Below, in pieces: positions 8,491-15,585 of a stretch of DNA of 64,000 nucleotides. Within the stretch, counting starts at the first letter, position 1. Every line of letters starts with the position of its first letter. A program made the position numbers and the translations under genes. A model generated the notes under the pieces. That model was not told the origin of the DNA and did not search any database. It saw nothing but the letters and a program-made list of their open reading frames with translations. The DNA is from Flavobacterium gelidilacus DSM 15343 (GTDB lineage Bacteria; Bacteroidota; Bacteroidia; Flavobacteriales; Flavobacteriaceae): contig NZ_AUGN01000010.1 of assembly GCF_000422685.1 (NCBI RefSeq), positions 1 through 64,000 on the forward strand, given 5' to 3'.

Positions 8491-10932
8491 TTGACTTTTA
8501 CATTACAAAATATTATATCCAATATTGAAGTTAAATTCAATACTCCATTTGAAGATTTTTCAGTCGAAAATATTTCTATTGACAGTCGTTCCTTGCAAAA
8601 TAATCAAGGAACGCTTTTTTTTGCTTTACAAGGCAACAATCATGACGCTCATCAATACATTGAAGGCCTAATAACAAAAGGTGTTAACAATTTTATTGTT
8701 GAAAGAATTCCAGAAAATTTAAAAGACAAGGCCCACTTTTTTGTGGTTGATGATTCTTTAAAAGCATTACAAAAAACAGCCATATATTACAGAAATCAAT
8801 TTGATTTTCCTTTTATTGGGATAACCGGTAGCAATGGAAAAACTATTGTAAAAGAATGGTTAAACTTTTTATTGAGTCAAGACTATACTATTGTTAGAAG
8901 TCCGAAAAGTTATAATTCACAAGTTGGTGTTCCATTATCTGTTTTTGGATGTAATGAAAATCATAATTTAGGTATTTTTGAAGCTGGAATTTCGACCACA
9001 AATGAAATGCAAAAGCTCCAAAGAATTATTCAGCCTAAAATTGGAATTTTTACGCATTTGGGCAAAGCACATGATGAAGGATTTTCTTCAGAAATTGAAA
9101 AAATTGAAGAAAAAATTAAGTTATTCAGCGCTTCTGAAATCGTAATTCTTCAAAAAAACGATTTGATTGAATCGCTACTAAAGACAAAAACACTTACTTG
9201 GAGTTTTACAGATAAAAACGCAACTGTTTTTGCTGAAAAAATTTCCACTGAAAATGGTTTTTCTATTTTTGATATACATTATAATTCTGACACATTTACG
9301 ATAAAAATACCTTTTATTGATGAAGCTTCTGTTTCAAACTCAATGAGTTGTATTTGTACTTTGTTATATCTTGATTATGAGCCTAAAATTATTGCTGAAC
9401 GCATTGAAAATCTTTACCCTTTAGAATTGCGTTTGCAAGTAAAAAAAGGAATTAATAATTGTTCTTTGATTGATGATTCTTATTCTTCTGAATATCAATC
9501 GTTAAAATTAGCCTTAGATTTTTTAGAACAACAAAAATTACATCAAAAAAAGACCGTCATTTTATCGGATATTTTTCAAAGTGGATTGCCTTTAAATGAA
9601 TTGTATGAAAAAGTTACAAAACTAATTCAAAACAATAAAATAGATAGAGTTATAACCATAGGAGACACTATTGGAAGTTATTTAAAAGACATTCAAAATG
9701 TAATTTCATTTACTTCAACACAAGAGTTCTTGCAACAATTTAATTTGAATTCGTTTGAAAACGAAACCATATTAGTAAAAGGTGCTCGAAGTTTTAATTT
9801 TGAAGAAATCGTAGTGATTCTGGAAGAGAAAAACCACGAAACTGTATTAGAAGTTAATTTAGATGCTATAAGTTATAACCTCAACTTTTATAAATCAAAA
9901 TTACAACCAGCAACAAAAGTTATGGTTATGGTAAAGGCCTTTGGTTATGGAAACGGTGGCTATGAAATTGCAAAACTACTAGAACATCACAAAGTAGATT
10001 ATTTAGGAGTTGCTTTTGCGGATGAAGGAATTGAATTAAGAAAAGCTGGAATTACTATTCCAATTATGGTATTAAATCCTGAAAATAGCAGTTTTAATGC
10101 AATGATTGCTTATGACTTAGAACCTGAAATATATTCTATAACGGGGTTAAATGCTTTTTTAAAAATTGCACAAAGGCGTAATATTTCATCTTATCCCATT
10201 CATTTAAAAATTGATACAGGCATGCATCGATTAGGCTTTGAACCGAATGAATTTGAACGATTAAAAGCCATTATAAAGAACAATAATTTTATTCACATAC
10301 GAAGTGTTTTTACGCATTTAGCGGCTAGTGATGATTTAGATTTAAAAAACTTTACCTTAAATCAAATTAGTTTATTTTCAGATGCATATGAAAAAGTTAC
10401 GTCTGTATTAAATCACAAACCTATTCGCCATATTTTAAATACATCAGGAATTTTTAACTACACAAGTTATCAAATGGAAATGGTTAGACTTGGAATTGGC
10501 TTATATGGTGTAGGAAATTCTTCGGAAGAAAGTAAAAAACTACTCAATGTAAGTACTTTAAAAAGTATTGTTTCTCAAATTCATATTATTAAAAAGGGAG
10601 AAAGTGTAGGTTATTCTAGAAAATTTATAGCTTCAAGGCAAACAAAAGTGGCTACAATTCCTATTGGTTATGCTGATGGAATAAGAAGATTATGGGGAAA
10701 TGAAAAAGGATATGTAATGATAAACAATGAAAAAGCAGTCATTATTGGAAACATTTGCATGGACATGTTAATGGTTGATGTAACAGAAATTTCTTGTAGT
10801 CCTGGTGACAAGGTAATTATTTTTGGAGACAAGCCAAGCGTAATTGAGATAGCCGAGATGTCATTCACCATACCATATGAGGTTTTCGTCGGTATTTCAC
10901 AAAGAGTAAAACGGGTTTTTTATAAAAATTAA
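8491..10932 (+). CDS. murF-alr: Bifunctional MurF (UDP-MurNAc-tripeptide:D-Ala-D-Ala ligase) / alanine racemase fusion
   Basis: This 813-residue fusion has two enzyme halves. Residues 1 to about 445 are MurF, with the ATP P-loop GITGSNGKT at 110-118, FEAGIS, and a Mur C-terminal domain. Residues about 447-813 are a PLP alanine racemase, with the lysine in VKAFGYGNG, HRLGFEP, the GLYGVG segment, IPIGYADG and NICMDMLMVDV. The racemase makes D-Ala and the ligase attaches D-Ala-D-Ala to the peptidoglycan precursor, so one polypeptide holds two steps of the branch. The fusion is known in Bacteroidota. The start is a TTG at 8491, one base after the tdk stop; it gives a natural MurF N-terminus and suggests translational coupling. 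Confidence 0.93.
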   Translation: MTFTLQNIISNIEVKFNTPFEDFSVENISIDSRSLQNNQGTLFFALQGNNHDAHQYIEGLITKGVNNFIVERIPENLKDKAHFFVVDDSLKALQKTAIYYRNQFDFPFIGITGSNGKTIVKEWLNFLLSQDYTIVRSPKSYNSQVGVPLSVFGCNENHNLGIFEAGISTTNEMQKLQRIIQPKIGIFTHLGKAHDEGFSSEIEKIEEKIKLFSASEIVILQKNDLIESLLKTKTLTWSFTDKNATVFAEKISTENGFSIFDIHYNSDTFTIKIPFIDEASVSNSMSCICTLLYLDYEPKIIAERIENLYPLELRLQVKKGINNCSLIDDSYSSEYQSLKLALDFLEQQKLHQKKTVILSDIFQSGLPLNELYEKVTKLIQNNKIDRVITIGDTIGSYLKDIQNVISFTSTQEFLQQFNLNSFENETILVKGARSFNFEEIVVILEEKNHETVLEVNLDAISYNLNFYKSKLQPATKVMVMVKAFGYGNGGYEIAKLLEHHKVDYLGVAFADEGIELRKAGITIPIMVLNPENSSFNAMIAYDLEPEIYSITGLNAFLKIAQRRNISSYPIHLKIDTGMHRLGFEPNEFERLKAIIKNNNFIHIRSVFTHLAASDDLDLKNFTLNQISLFSDAYEKVTSVLNHKPIRHILNTSGIFNYTSYQMEMVRLGIGLYGVGNSSEESKKLLNVSTLKSIVSQIHIIKKGESVGYSRKFIASRQTKVATIPIGYADGIRRLWGNEKGYVMINNEKAVIIGNICMDMLMVDVTEISCSPGDKVIIFGDKPSVIEIAEMSFTIPYEVFVGISQRVKRVFYKN

Positions 10933-11002
10933 AGAAATGTTAATTTTTTTAATACTTTCGTAATTAGATTTTTAACCAAAACTAATTTAAAATTTAAACA
11001 TT

Positions 11003-11410
11003 ATGTTAAAAGAATTTAAGAATTTCATCATGACAGGGAACGTAATTGAGTTTGCTGTTGCAGTAATTATGGCTGGAGCTGTTGGTCTAGTTGTAAATGG
11101 ATTTGTAAACGATATCGTTATGCCTTTAGTAGGTCATTTTGCTGGCGGTGTTGATTTTGCAGATATGAAAACTGTTTTATCTCCTGCTGTTATTGGAGCT
11201 GATGGAGTAGAAACATCTCCTGAGAATGCGGTTCGTTATGGTGCTTGGATTAACACAATTGTTAATTTAATTATTGTAGGATTTGTAATGTTCATTCTTG
11301 TAAAAGCTTATAACAAGATGAAAAAACCTGCTGTTGAAACTGCTGCTGCTCCTGCTGGACCATCTCAAGAAGAATTATTAGCTGAAATTAGAGATTTATT
11401 GAAAAAATAA
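11003..11410 (+). CDS. mscL: Large-conductance mechanosensitive channel MscL
   Basis: MscL is a pentameric pore that opens under membrane tension to release osmolytes on hypo-osmotic shock. The 135-residue protein shows the typical N-terminus (MLKEFKNFIMTGNVIEFAVA), the first pore helix with AVIMAGAVGLVVNGFV, a periplasmic loop, a second helix (IVNLIIVGFVMFILVKAYN) and a cytoplasmic helix ending in EIRDLLKK. A strong terminator follows directly, so the gene is probably monocistronic. Upstream, TACTTTCG is a one-mismatch version of the -7 element. Confidence 0.96.
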   Translation: MLKEFKNFIMTGNVIEFAVAVIMAGAVGLVVNGFVNDIVMPLVGHFAGGVDFADMKTVLSPAVIGADGVETSPENAVRYGAWINTIVNLIIVGFVMFILVKAYNKMKKPAVETAAAPAGPSQEELLAEIRDLLKK

Positions 11411-11433
11411 ATTTTAAAATTATCATATATTCT

Positions 11434-11463
11434 AAACCCTGAACTCGCTTCAGGGTTTTTTTT
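11434..11463 (+). terminator. Intrinsic terminator of mscL
   Basis: The hairpin AACCCTGAA / TTCAGGGTT with a five-base loop is followed by a run of T. It lies 24 bases after the mscL stop. Confidence 0.9.
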
Positions 11464-11580
11464 ATTTCACTTATTTGCAGAGATACTCTATATAGATTAC
11501 GTGCTTTTTTTACAAAAAGTGAAATTTTATAAAGTTTTGTGAAATTTATTAAATCAATTACTACACAATATTTTATTGAC

Positions 11581-11588
11581 TACTTTTG
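11581..11588 (+). promoter_or_regulatory. -7 element (TACTTTTG) of asd
   Basis: The octamer matches TAnnTTTG and lies 22 bases before the ATG at 11611. It would fall inside the coding region if the longer frame from 11539 were used, which supports the ATG at 11611. Confidence 0.5.
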
Positions 11589-11610
11589 CATTACTAAATT
11601 TATCAAAATC

Positions 11611-12600
11611 ATGAGAATAGCTGTTGTTGGTGCAACCGGAATGGTTGGCGAAGTAATGTTACAAGTTTTGGCTGAGAGAAATTTCCCTATAACGGAATTA
11701 ATTCCAGTAGCCTCTGAAAAATCAGTTGGAAAACAAATCGAATATAAAGGCAAAAATTACACCGTGGTCGGTTTACAAACGGCTGTTGAAATGAAACCAG
11801 ATATTGCTTTATTTTCTGCTGGTGGAGAAACTTCATTAGCTTGGGCACCAAAATTTGCTGAAGTTGGCACAACTGTAATCGACAATTCATCAGCTTGGAG
11901 AATGGATGAAAATACAAAATTAGTGGTTCCTGAAATAAATGCTTCCTCATTAACTAAAGAAGATAAAATTATTGCAAATCCTAACTGTTCGACTATTCAA
12001 ATGGTTTTGGCGTTGGCTCCTTTGCATGATAAATATAAAATCAAACGTGTAATTGTTTCAACTTACCAATCAATAACTGGAACAGGTGTAAAAGCTGTTG
12101 AACAATTAGAAAACGAATATGCTGGTACAAAAGGTGAAATGGCTTATAAATACCAAATTCACAGAAATGCAATTCCTCAATGTGATGTTTTTGAAGAAAA
12201 CGGATACACAAAAGAAGAAATGAAATTAGTTCGTGAAACGCAAAAAATATTAAACGATAAAACTATTGCTGTAACTGCAACTGCAGTTCGTGTACCAATC
12301 GTTGGTGGACATAGTGAAGCGGTTAACGTAGAGTTCGAAAATGATTTTGACGTAAGTGAAATTCGTCAAATTTTACATAATACTGCAGGCATAACTGTTC
12401 AAGATAATTTGGATACTTTTACTTATCCGATGCCATTATATGCACAAGGAAAAGATGATGTTTTTGTAGGTAGAATTCGTAGAGATGAAAGCCAACCAAA
12501 CACTTTAAACATGTGGATTGTTGCTGACAACTTAAGAAAAGGAGCAGCCACAAATACGATTCAAATTGCTGAATATTTAGTTGCAAATGGCTTAGTATAA
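11611..12600 (+). CDS. asd: Aspartate-semialdehyde dehydrogenase
   Basis: This NADPH-dependent enzyme converts aspartyl phosphate to aspartate semialdehyde for lysine/diaminopimelate, threonine and methionine synthesis. The N-terminal Rossmann motif is VVGATGMVGE (residues 5-14), the catalytic Cys126 lies in NPNCSTIQ, and the active-site His lies in GGHSEAV. With the start at ATG 11611 the protein has 329 residues, as usual. An in-frame extension to 11539 adds 24 residues not expected in the family and overlaps the promoter element, so it was rejected. Confidence 0.95.
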   Translation: MRIAVVGATGMVGEVMLQVLAERNFPITELIPVASEKSVGKQIEYKGKNYTVVGLQTAVEMKPDIALFSAGGETSLAWAPKFAEVGTTVIDNSSAWRMDENTKLVVPEINASSLTKEDKIIANPNCSTIQMVLALAPLHDKYKIKRVIVSTYQSITGTGVKAVEQLENEYAGTKGEMAYKYQIHRNAIPQCDVFEENGYTKEEMKLVRETQKILNDKTIAVTATAVRVPIVGGHSEAVNVEFENDFDVSEIRQILHNTAGITVQDNLDTFTYPMPLYAQGKDDVFVGRIRRDESQPNTLNMWIVADNLRKGAATNTIQIAEYLVANGLV

Positions 12601-12627
12601 ACACTAATCAAAAAAATTATACATACT

Positions 12628-12683
12628 GAAACCACAAGTTAACTACTTAGTAAATCCTAAAAAAATAGTTAATTTATGGTTTC
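12628..12683 (+). terminator. Nested inverted repeat with T-run after asd (terminator or operator)
   Basis: GAAACCA (12628-12634) pairs with TGGTTTC (12677-12683). Inside it TTAACTA (12639-12645) pairs with TAGTTAA (12666-12672), leaving a symmetric 4x4 internal loop. A run of T follows. It can serve as the asd terminator; its position just before the promoter of the small metal-related gene also allows an operator role. Confidence 0.5.
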
Positions 12684-12708
12684 TTTTTATTATTGGTTAT
12701 AAAAGAAT

Positions 12709-12716
12709 TACTTTTG
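12709..12716 (+). promoter_or_regulatory. -7 element (TACTTTTG), five bases before the start codon at 12722
   Basis: The octamer matches TAnnTTTG. Only five bases separate it from ATG 12722, so transcription should begin at or next to the start codon, giving a leaderless mRNA. If that does not happen, the ATG at 12743 would be the start. Confidence 0.45.
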
Positions 12717-12721
12717 CAACA

Positions 12722-13063
12722 ATGAAGAAGAAATTGCAATTTATGAATTTAGGTTTGATGCTAGCAGTATTATTTGCTGTATGCTATCAATCTGTGCATG
12801 CTTTTTCTCACTCTATTAAGCAAGATTCTGAACATTATCACTCACATTCAAAATCTAGTAAAAATTTAGTTTACAAAATTTCTGAGAAAGAAAATTGTCC
12901 GGTTTGTGATTTCAAATTTGCGGCTTTTCTTTCACCTGAAATTTTTACGTTTCAATTTATACCCTTTCATCAAAACGTCACTTACTTATTTTCAATTCCA
13001 GAAAATGTAATAGCGTTTAATGGTATTCACTACTTTTTAAGAGGACCACCGAGTTTTATTTAA
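12722..13063 (+). CDS. Small exported His/Cys-rich protein next to a TonB receptor, putative metal-related
   Basis: This 113-residue protein has a basic N-terminus (MKKKLQF) and a hydrophobic signal segment ending near QSVHAFS. A His-rich stretch follows (SHSIKQDSEHYHSHSKS), then a CPVCDFKF motif with a CxxC pair, and a second hydrophobic, aromatic stretch. The clustered His and the CxxC suggest binding of a transition metal such as zinc or copper outside the cytoplasm. It lies 222 bases before a ZnuD-like TonB-dependent receptor, with an inverted-repeat element in between. I do not know an experimentally studied homologue; the metal role is inferred from composition and context. Confidence 0.7.
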   Translation: MKKKLQFMNLGLMLAVLFAVCYQSVHAFSHSIKQDSEHYHSHSKSSKNLVYKISEKENCPVCDFKFAAFLSPEIFTFQFIPFHQNVTYLFSIPENVIAFNGIHYFLRGPPSFI

Positions 13064-13073
13064 TATTTTTTTT

Positions 13074-13183
13074 AGCCACTGATTCACTGATTATTTTTTG
13101 AATTATTTTACAATTTATATTGACTTACACTTTTTTTGAATTTACTCATTAATGATAAATTTAAAATCTGTGAATCTGTGGCT
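13074..13183. repeat. MITE-like element with 19-bp imperfect terminal inverted repeats
   Basis: The left arm AGCCACTGATTCACTGATT (13074-13092) and the right arm AATCTGTGAATCTGTGGCT (13165-13183) are reverse complements except at two positions. Each arm contains an internal direct repeat of the type CACTGATT. The AT-rich 72-base centre has no gene. It looks like a dispersed palindromic repeat or miniature mobile element. Confidence 0.6.
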
Positions 13184-13221
13184 AGAACTCCTTTTATTTA
13201 TTATTTTATAATCAATCAAAT

Positions 13222-13229
13222 TACTTTTG
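13222..13229 (+). promoter_or_regulatory. -7 element (TACTTTTG) of the TonB receptor gene
   Basis: The octamer matches TAnnTTTG and lies 56 bases before ATG 13286, outside the MITE-like element. The receptor gene therefore seems to have its own promoter. Confidence 0.45.
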
Positions 13230-13285
13230 TATTATGATTTAAATATCAGAATACAAAACACTTATTTATCATTTAAAAACTCATA

Positions 13286-15490
13286 ATGAAACATTTATAT
13301 ATACTATTATTTACATTTTTATCAACTATAGCTTTTAGTCAAAACAACATTAAAGGAAACATTAAAGCTGAAGACAAATCCAATTTAGAAAACGTTACCG
13401 TTCAAATAATTGGAACCAATTTATACACTCAATCAGACGAAAATGGAAACTTTGAATTAAAAGATATTCCAAAAGGAAAAATCGATTTAGCTTTTTATTT
13501 ATTAGGCTATGAACAAAAAACCATCACCCAAATTATTTCAGAAAATGAAACTAATTTATCCGTTATTCTAATTGAAAAAGAACAGCATTTAGATGAAGTT
13601 GTTGTTTCTTCCATTTTTAATAAAGCACAATCGCAAACTGTGATGAAAGTCGAACATAAAACAACTGAAGAAATGCAAAAAAATGGTGCTTCTTCATTGG
13701 TTGATGGATTAACAACTATTCCAGGAATTTCTAATATTTCTACAGGAAATTCTATTGGAAAACCTGTTATTCGTGGTTTGAGTAGCAGTCGTGTTTTAGT
13801 TTATACACAAGGAATTCGTTCAGAAAATCAACAATTTGGAGAAGAACACGGTTTGGGTTTAAACGCAAACGGAATCGAAAGCGTAGAAGTCATAAAAGGT
13901 CCAGCTTCTTTATTATATGGTTCGGATGCGATTGGTGGTGTTATATATTTCAATCCCGAAAAATTTGCCCCATTTGGTGAAACTAAAACAAATGTAGCAC
14001 AACAATTTTATTCGAACACTAATGGAACTTCAACATCGTTTGGAGTAAAAACATCACCAAGTAATTGGAAATTTTTAGCAAGAGGAAATTATACTTCGCA
14101 TGAAGATTATAAAGTACCGTCTGATGATAAAGTAATCAACACACGTTCTATTGAAAAAGATTTTAAAACTGGAATTGGCTATTCAAATTCTGATTTTTCT
14201 ACTGATTTTCGATATAATTACAACAACCTAAATTTGGGTTTGCCAGAAGAAGATTTAGTTAATGAAGGAAACAGAAATCCATTATATCCAAAACAAGAAA
14301 TTGACAATCATATTTTAAGTTTGAATCAGAAAGTATATTTTAAAAACTCAAAATTAGAGGCTGATTTAGGTTACAGTTACAACAACAGAAAGGAATTAGA
14401 AGCTGCTGATGAAATTGCCCTTTATATGAAATTAAAAACTGCGAGTTATAATGTAAAATATTATTTACCTAAAATAGCCAACATTGAAACTATTGTTGGA
14501 GTTCAAGGAATGCATCAAACCAATGAAAATTTTGGAGAAGAGTTGTTGATTCCAAATGCAATTACTAATGATGTTGGAATTTTTACAACTTTTAATTATG
14601 AAAAAAATCAACATGCAATTATTGCAGGAATTCGTTTTGATAACAGAAAAATAGAAACAGAAAGACACGGAGAAATTGGTGAAGAGGTTTATTTTGAGGC
14701 TGTCAACAAAAAATTTCAAAGTTTTAATGCTGCTTTAGGTTATAAAACCGATTGGACTTCAAAATTCACTTCTAGAATAAATGTTGCTTCTGGATTTAGA
14801 GCTCCAAATTTATCTGAATTGACTTCAAATGGTGTTCACGAAGGAAGTAATCGTTATGAAATAGGAAATTCAAACTTAAAAAACGAACAAAACTTTCAGG
14901 TTGATTTAAATTTAGAATACAAAAGCGATCATTTTGAAGTTTTTGCGAATGGTTTCTACAATCACATCAATAATTATATTTTTATTACGCCAACTGGTGA
15001 AACTTTAGAAGACAATTTTGTGTTTGATTACGTGCAAAGCAACGCTTATTTATTTGGTGGAGAAACCGGAATTCACTTTCATCCACATCCTTTTGATTGG
15101 TTGCATTTTACTAGTAGTTTTGAGTCAGTTACTGGTAAACAGAGCAATGATGCTTATTTGCCTTTAATTCCGGCAAACCAATGGAAAAACAACATTCGTG
15201 GTGAATTTAATATTCAAAATTGGTTAAGAAAAGGATTTGCTTCATTGCAAGTGAATCATACATTAGCACAAAACAATATAAGTTCTTTTGAAACAAATAC
15301 AAATGATTATACTTTAGTAAATTTAGGTTTTGGTGGAACAATAAAATTAGGAAAATCAACTGTTGATTTAACTTTAAATGCTAATAATCTTCTAAACAAA
15401 GAATACATCAATCATTTATCAAGATTGAAAGCTGATGGTATTCCAAATATGGGAAGAAATATTATTTTAGGAATGAATTTTAGAATTTAA
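13286..15490 (+). CDS. TonB-dependent outer-membrane receptor, ZnuD-like, putative metal uptake
   Basis: This 734-residue protein starts with a signal peptide (MKHLYILLFTFLSTIAFSQ). A carboxypeptidase D regulatory-like domain follows (about residues 22-95, NIKGNIKAEDKSNLENVTV), then the plug (VDGLTTIPGIS, KPVIRGLSSSRVLV, GPASLLYGSDAIGG) and a 22-strand barrel ending in a C-terminal Phe-Arg-Ile. The plug and barrel resemble the ZnuD zinc receptor group: the plug carries QFGEEHGLG and an outer loop has HFHPHPFDWLH. Together with the upstream His-rich small protein this points to zinc or another transition metal. The substrate is an inference, and an organic ligand remains possible. Confidence 0.85.
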   Translation: MKHLYILLFTFLSTIAFSQNNIKGNIKAEDKSNLENVTVQIIGTNLYTQSDENGNFELKDIPKGKIDLAFYLLGYEQKTITQIISENETNLSVILIEKEQHLDEVVVSSIFNKAQSQTVMKVEHKTTEEMQKNGASSLVDGLTTIPGISNISTGNSIGKPVIRGLSSSRVLVYTQGIRSENQQFGEEHGLGLNANGIESVEVIKGPASLLYGSDAIGGVIYFNPEKFAPFGETKTNVAQQFYSNTNGTSTSFGVKTSPSNWKFLARGNYTSHEDYKVPSDDKVINTRSIEKDFKTGIGYSNSDFSTDFRYNYNNLNLGLPEEDLVNEGNRNPLYPKQEIDNHILSLNQKVYFKNSKLEADLGYSYNNRKELEAADEIALYMKLKTASYNVKYYLPKIANIETIVGVQGMHQTNENFGEELLIPNAITNDVGIFTTFNYEKNQHAIIAGIRFDNRKIETERHGEIGEEVYFEAVNKKFQSFNAALGYKTDWTSKFTSRINVASGFRAPNLSELTSNGVHEGSNRYEIGNSNLKNEQNFQVDLNLEYKSDHFEVFANGFYNHINNYIFITPTGETLEDNFVFDYVQSNAYLFGGETGIHFHPHPFDWLHFTSSFESVTGKQSNDAYLPLIPANQWKNNIRGEFNIQNWLRKGFASLQVNHTLAQNNISSFETNTNDYTLVNLGFGGTIKLGKSTVDLTLNANNLLNKEYINHLSRLKADGIPNMGRNIILGMNFRI

Positions 15491-15513
15491 CAAAGCTTTA
15501 ATAATCAATTTAT

Positions 15514-15521
15514 TAAATTTG
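15514..15521 (+). promoter_or_regulatory. -7 element (TAAATTTG) before the prolyl oligopeptidase gene
   Basis: It matches TAnnTTTG and lies 64 bases before ATG 15586, downstream of the TonB receptor stop. Confidence 0.35.
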
Positions 15522-15585
15522 TAAAACAACTAAAAATTAAAAACCAGTATCTTATTGAAAAGATGCTATACTAAATTCAGTATAA

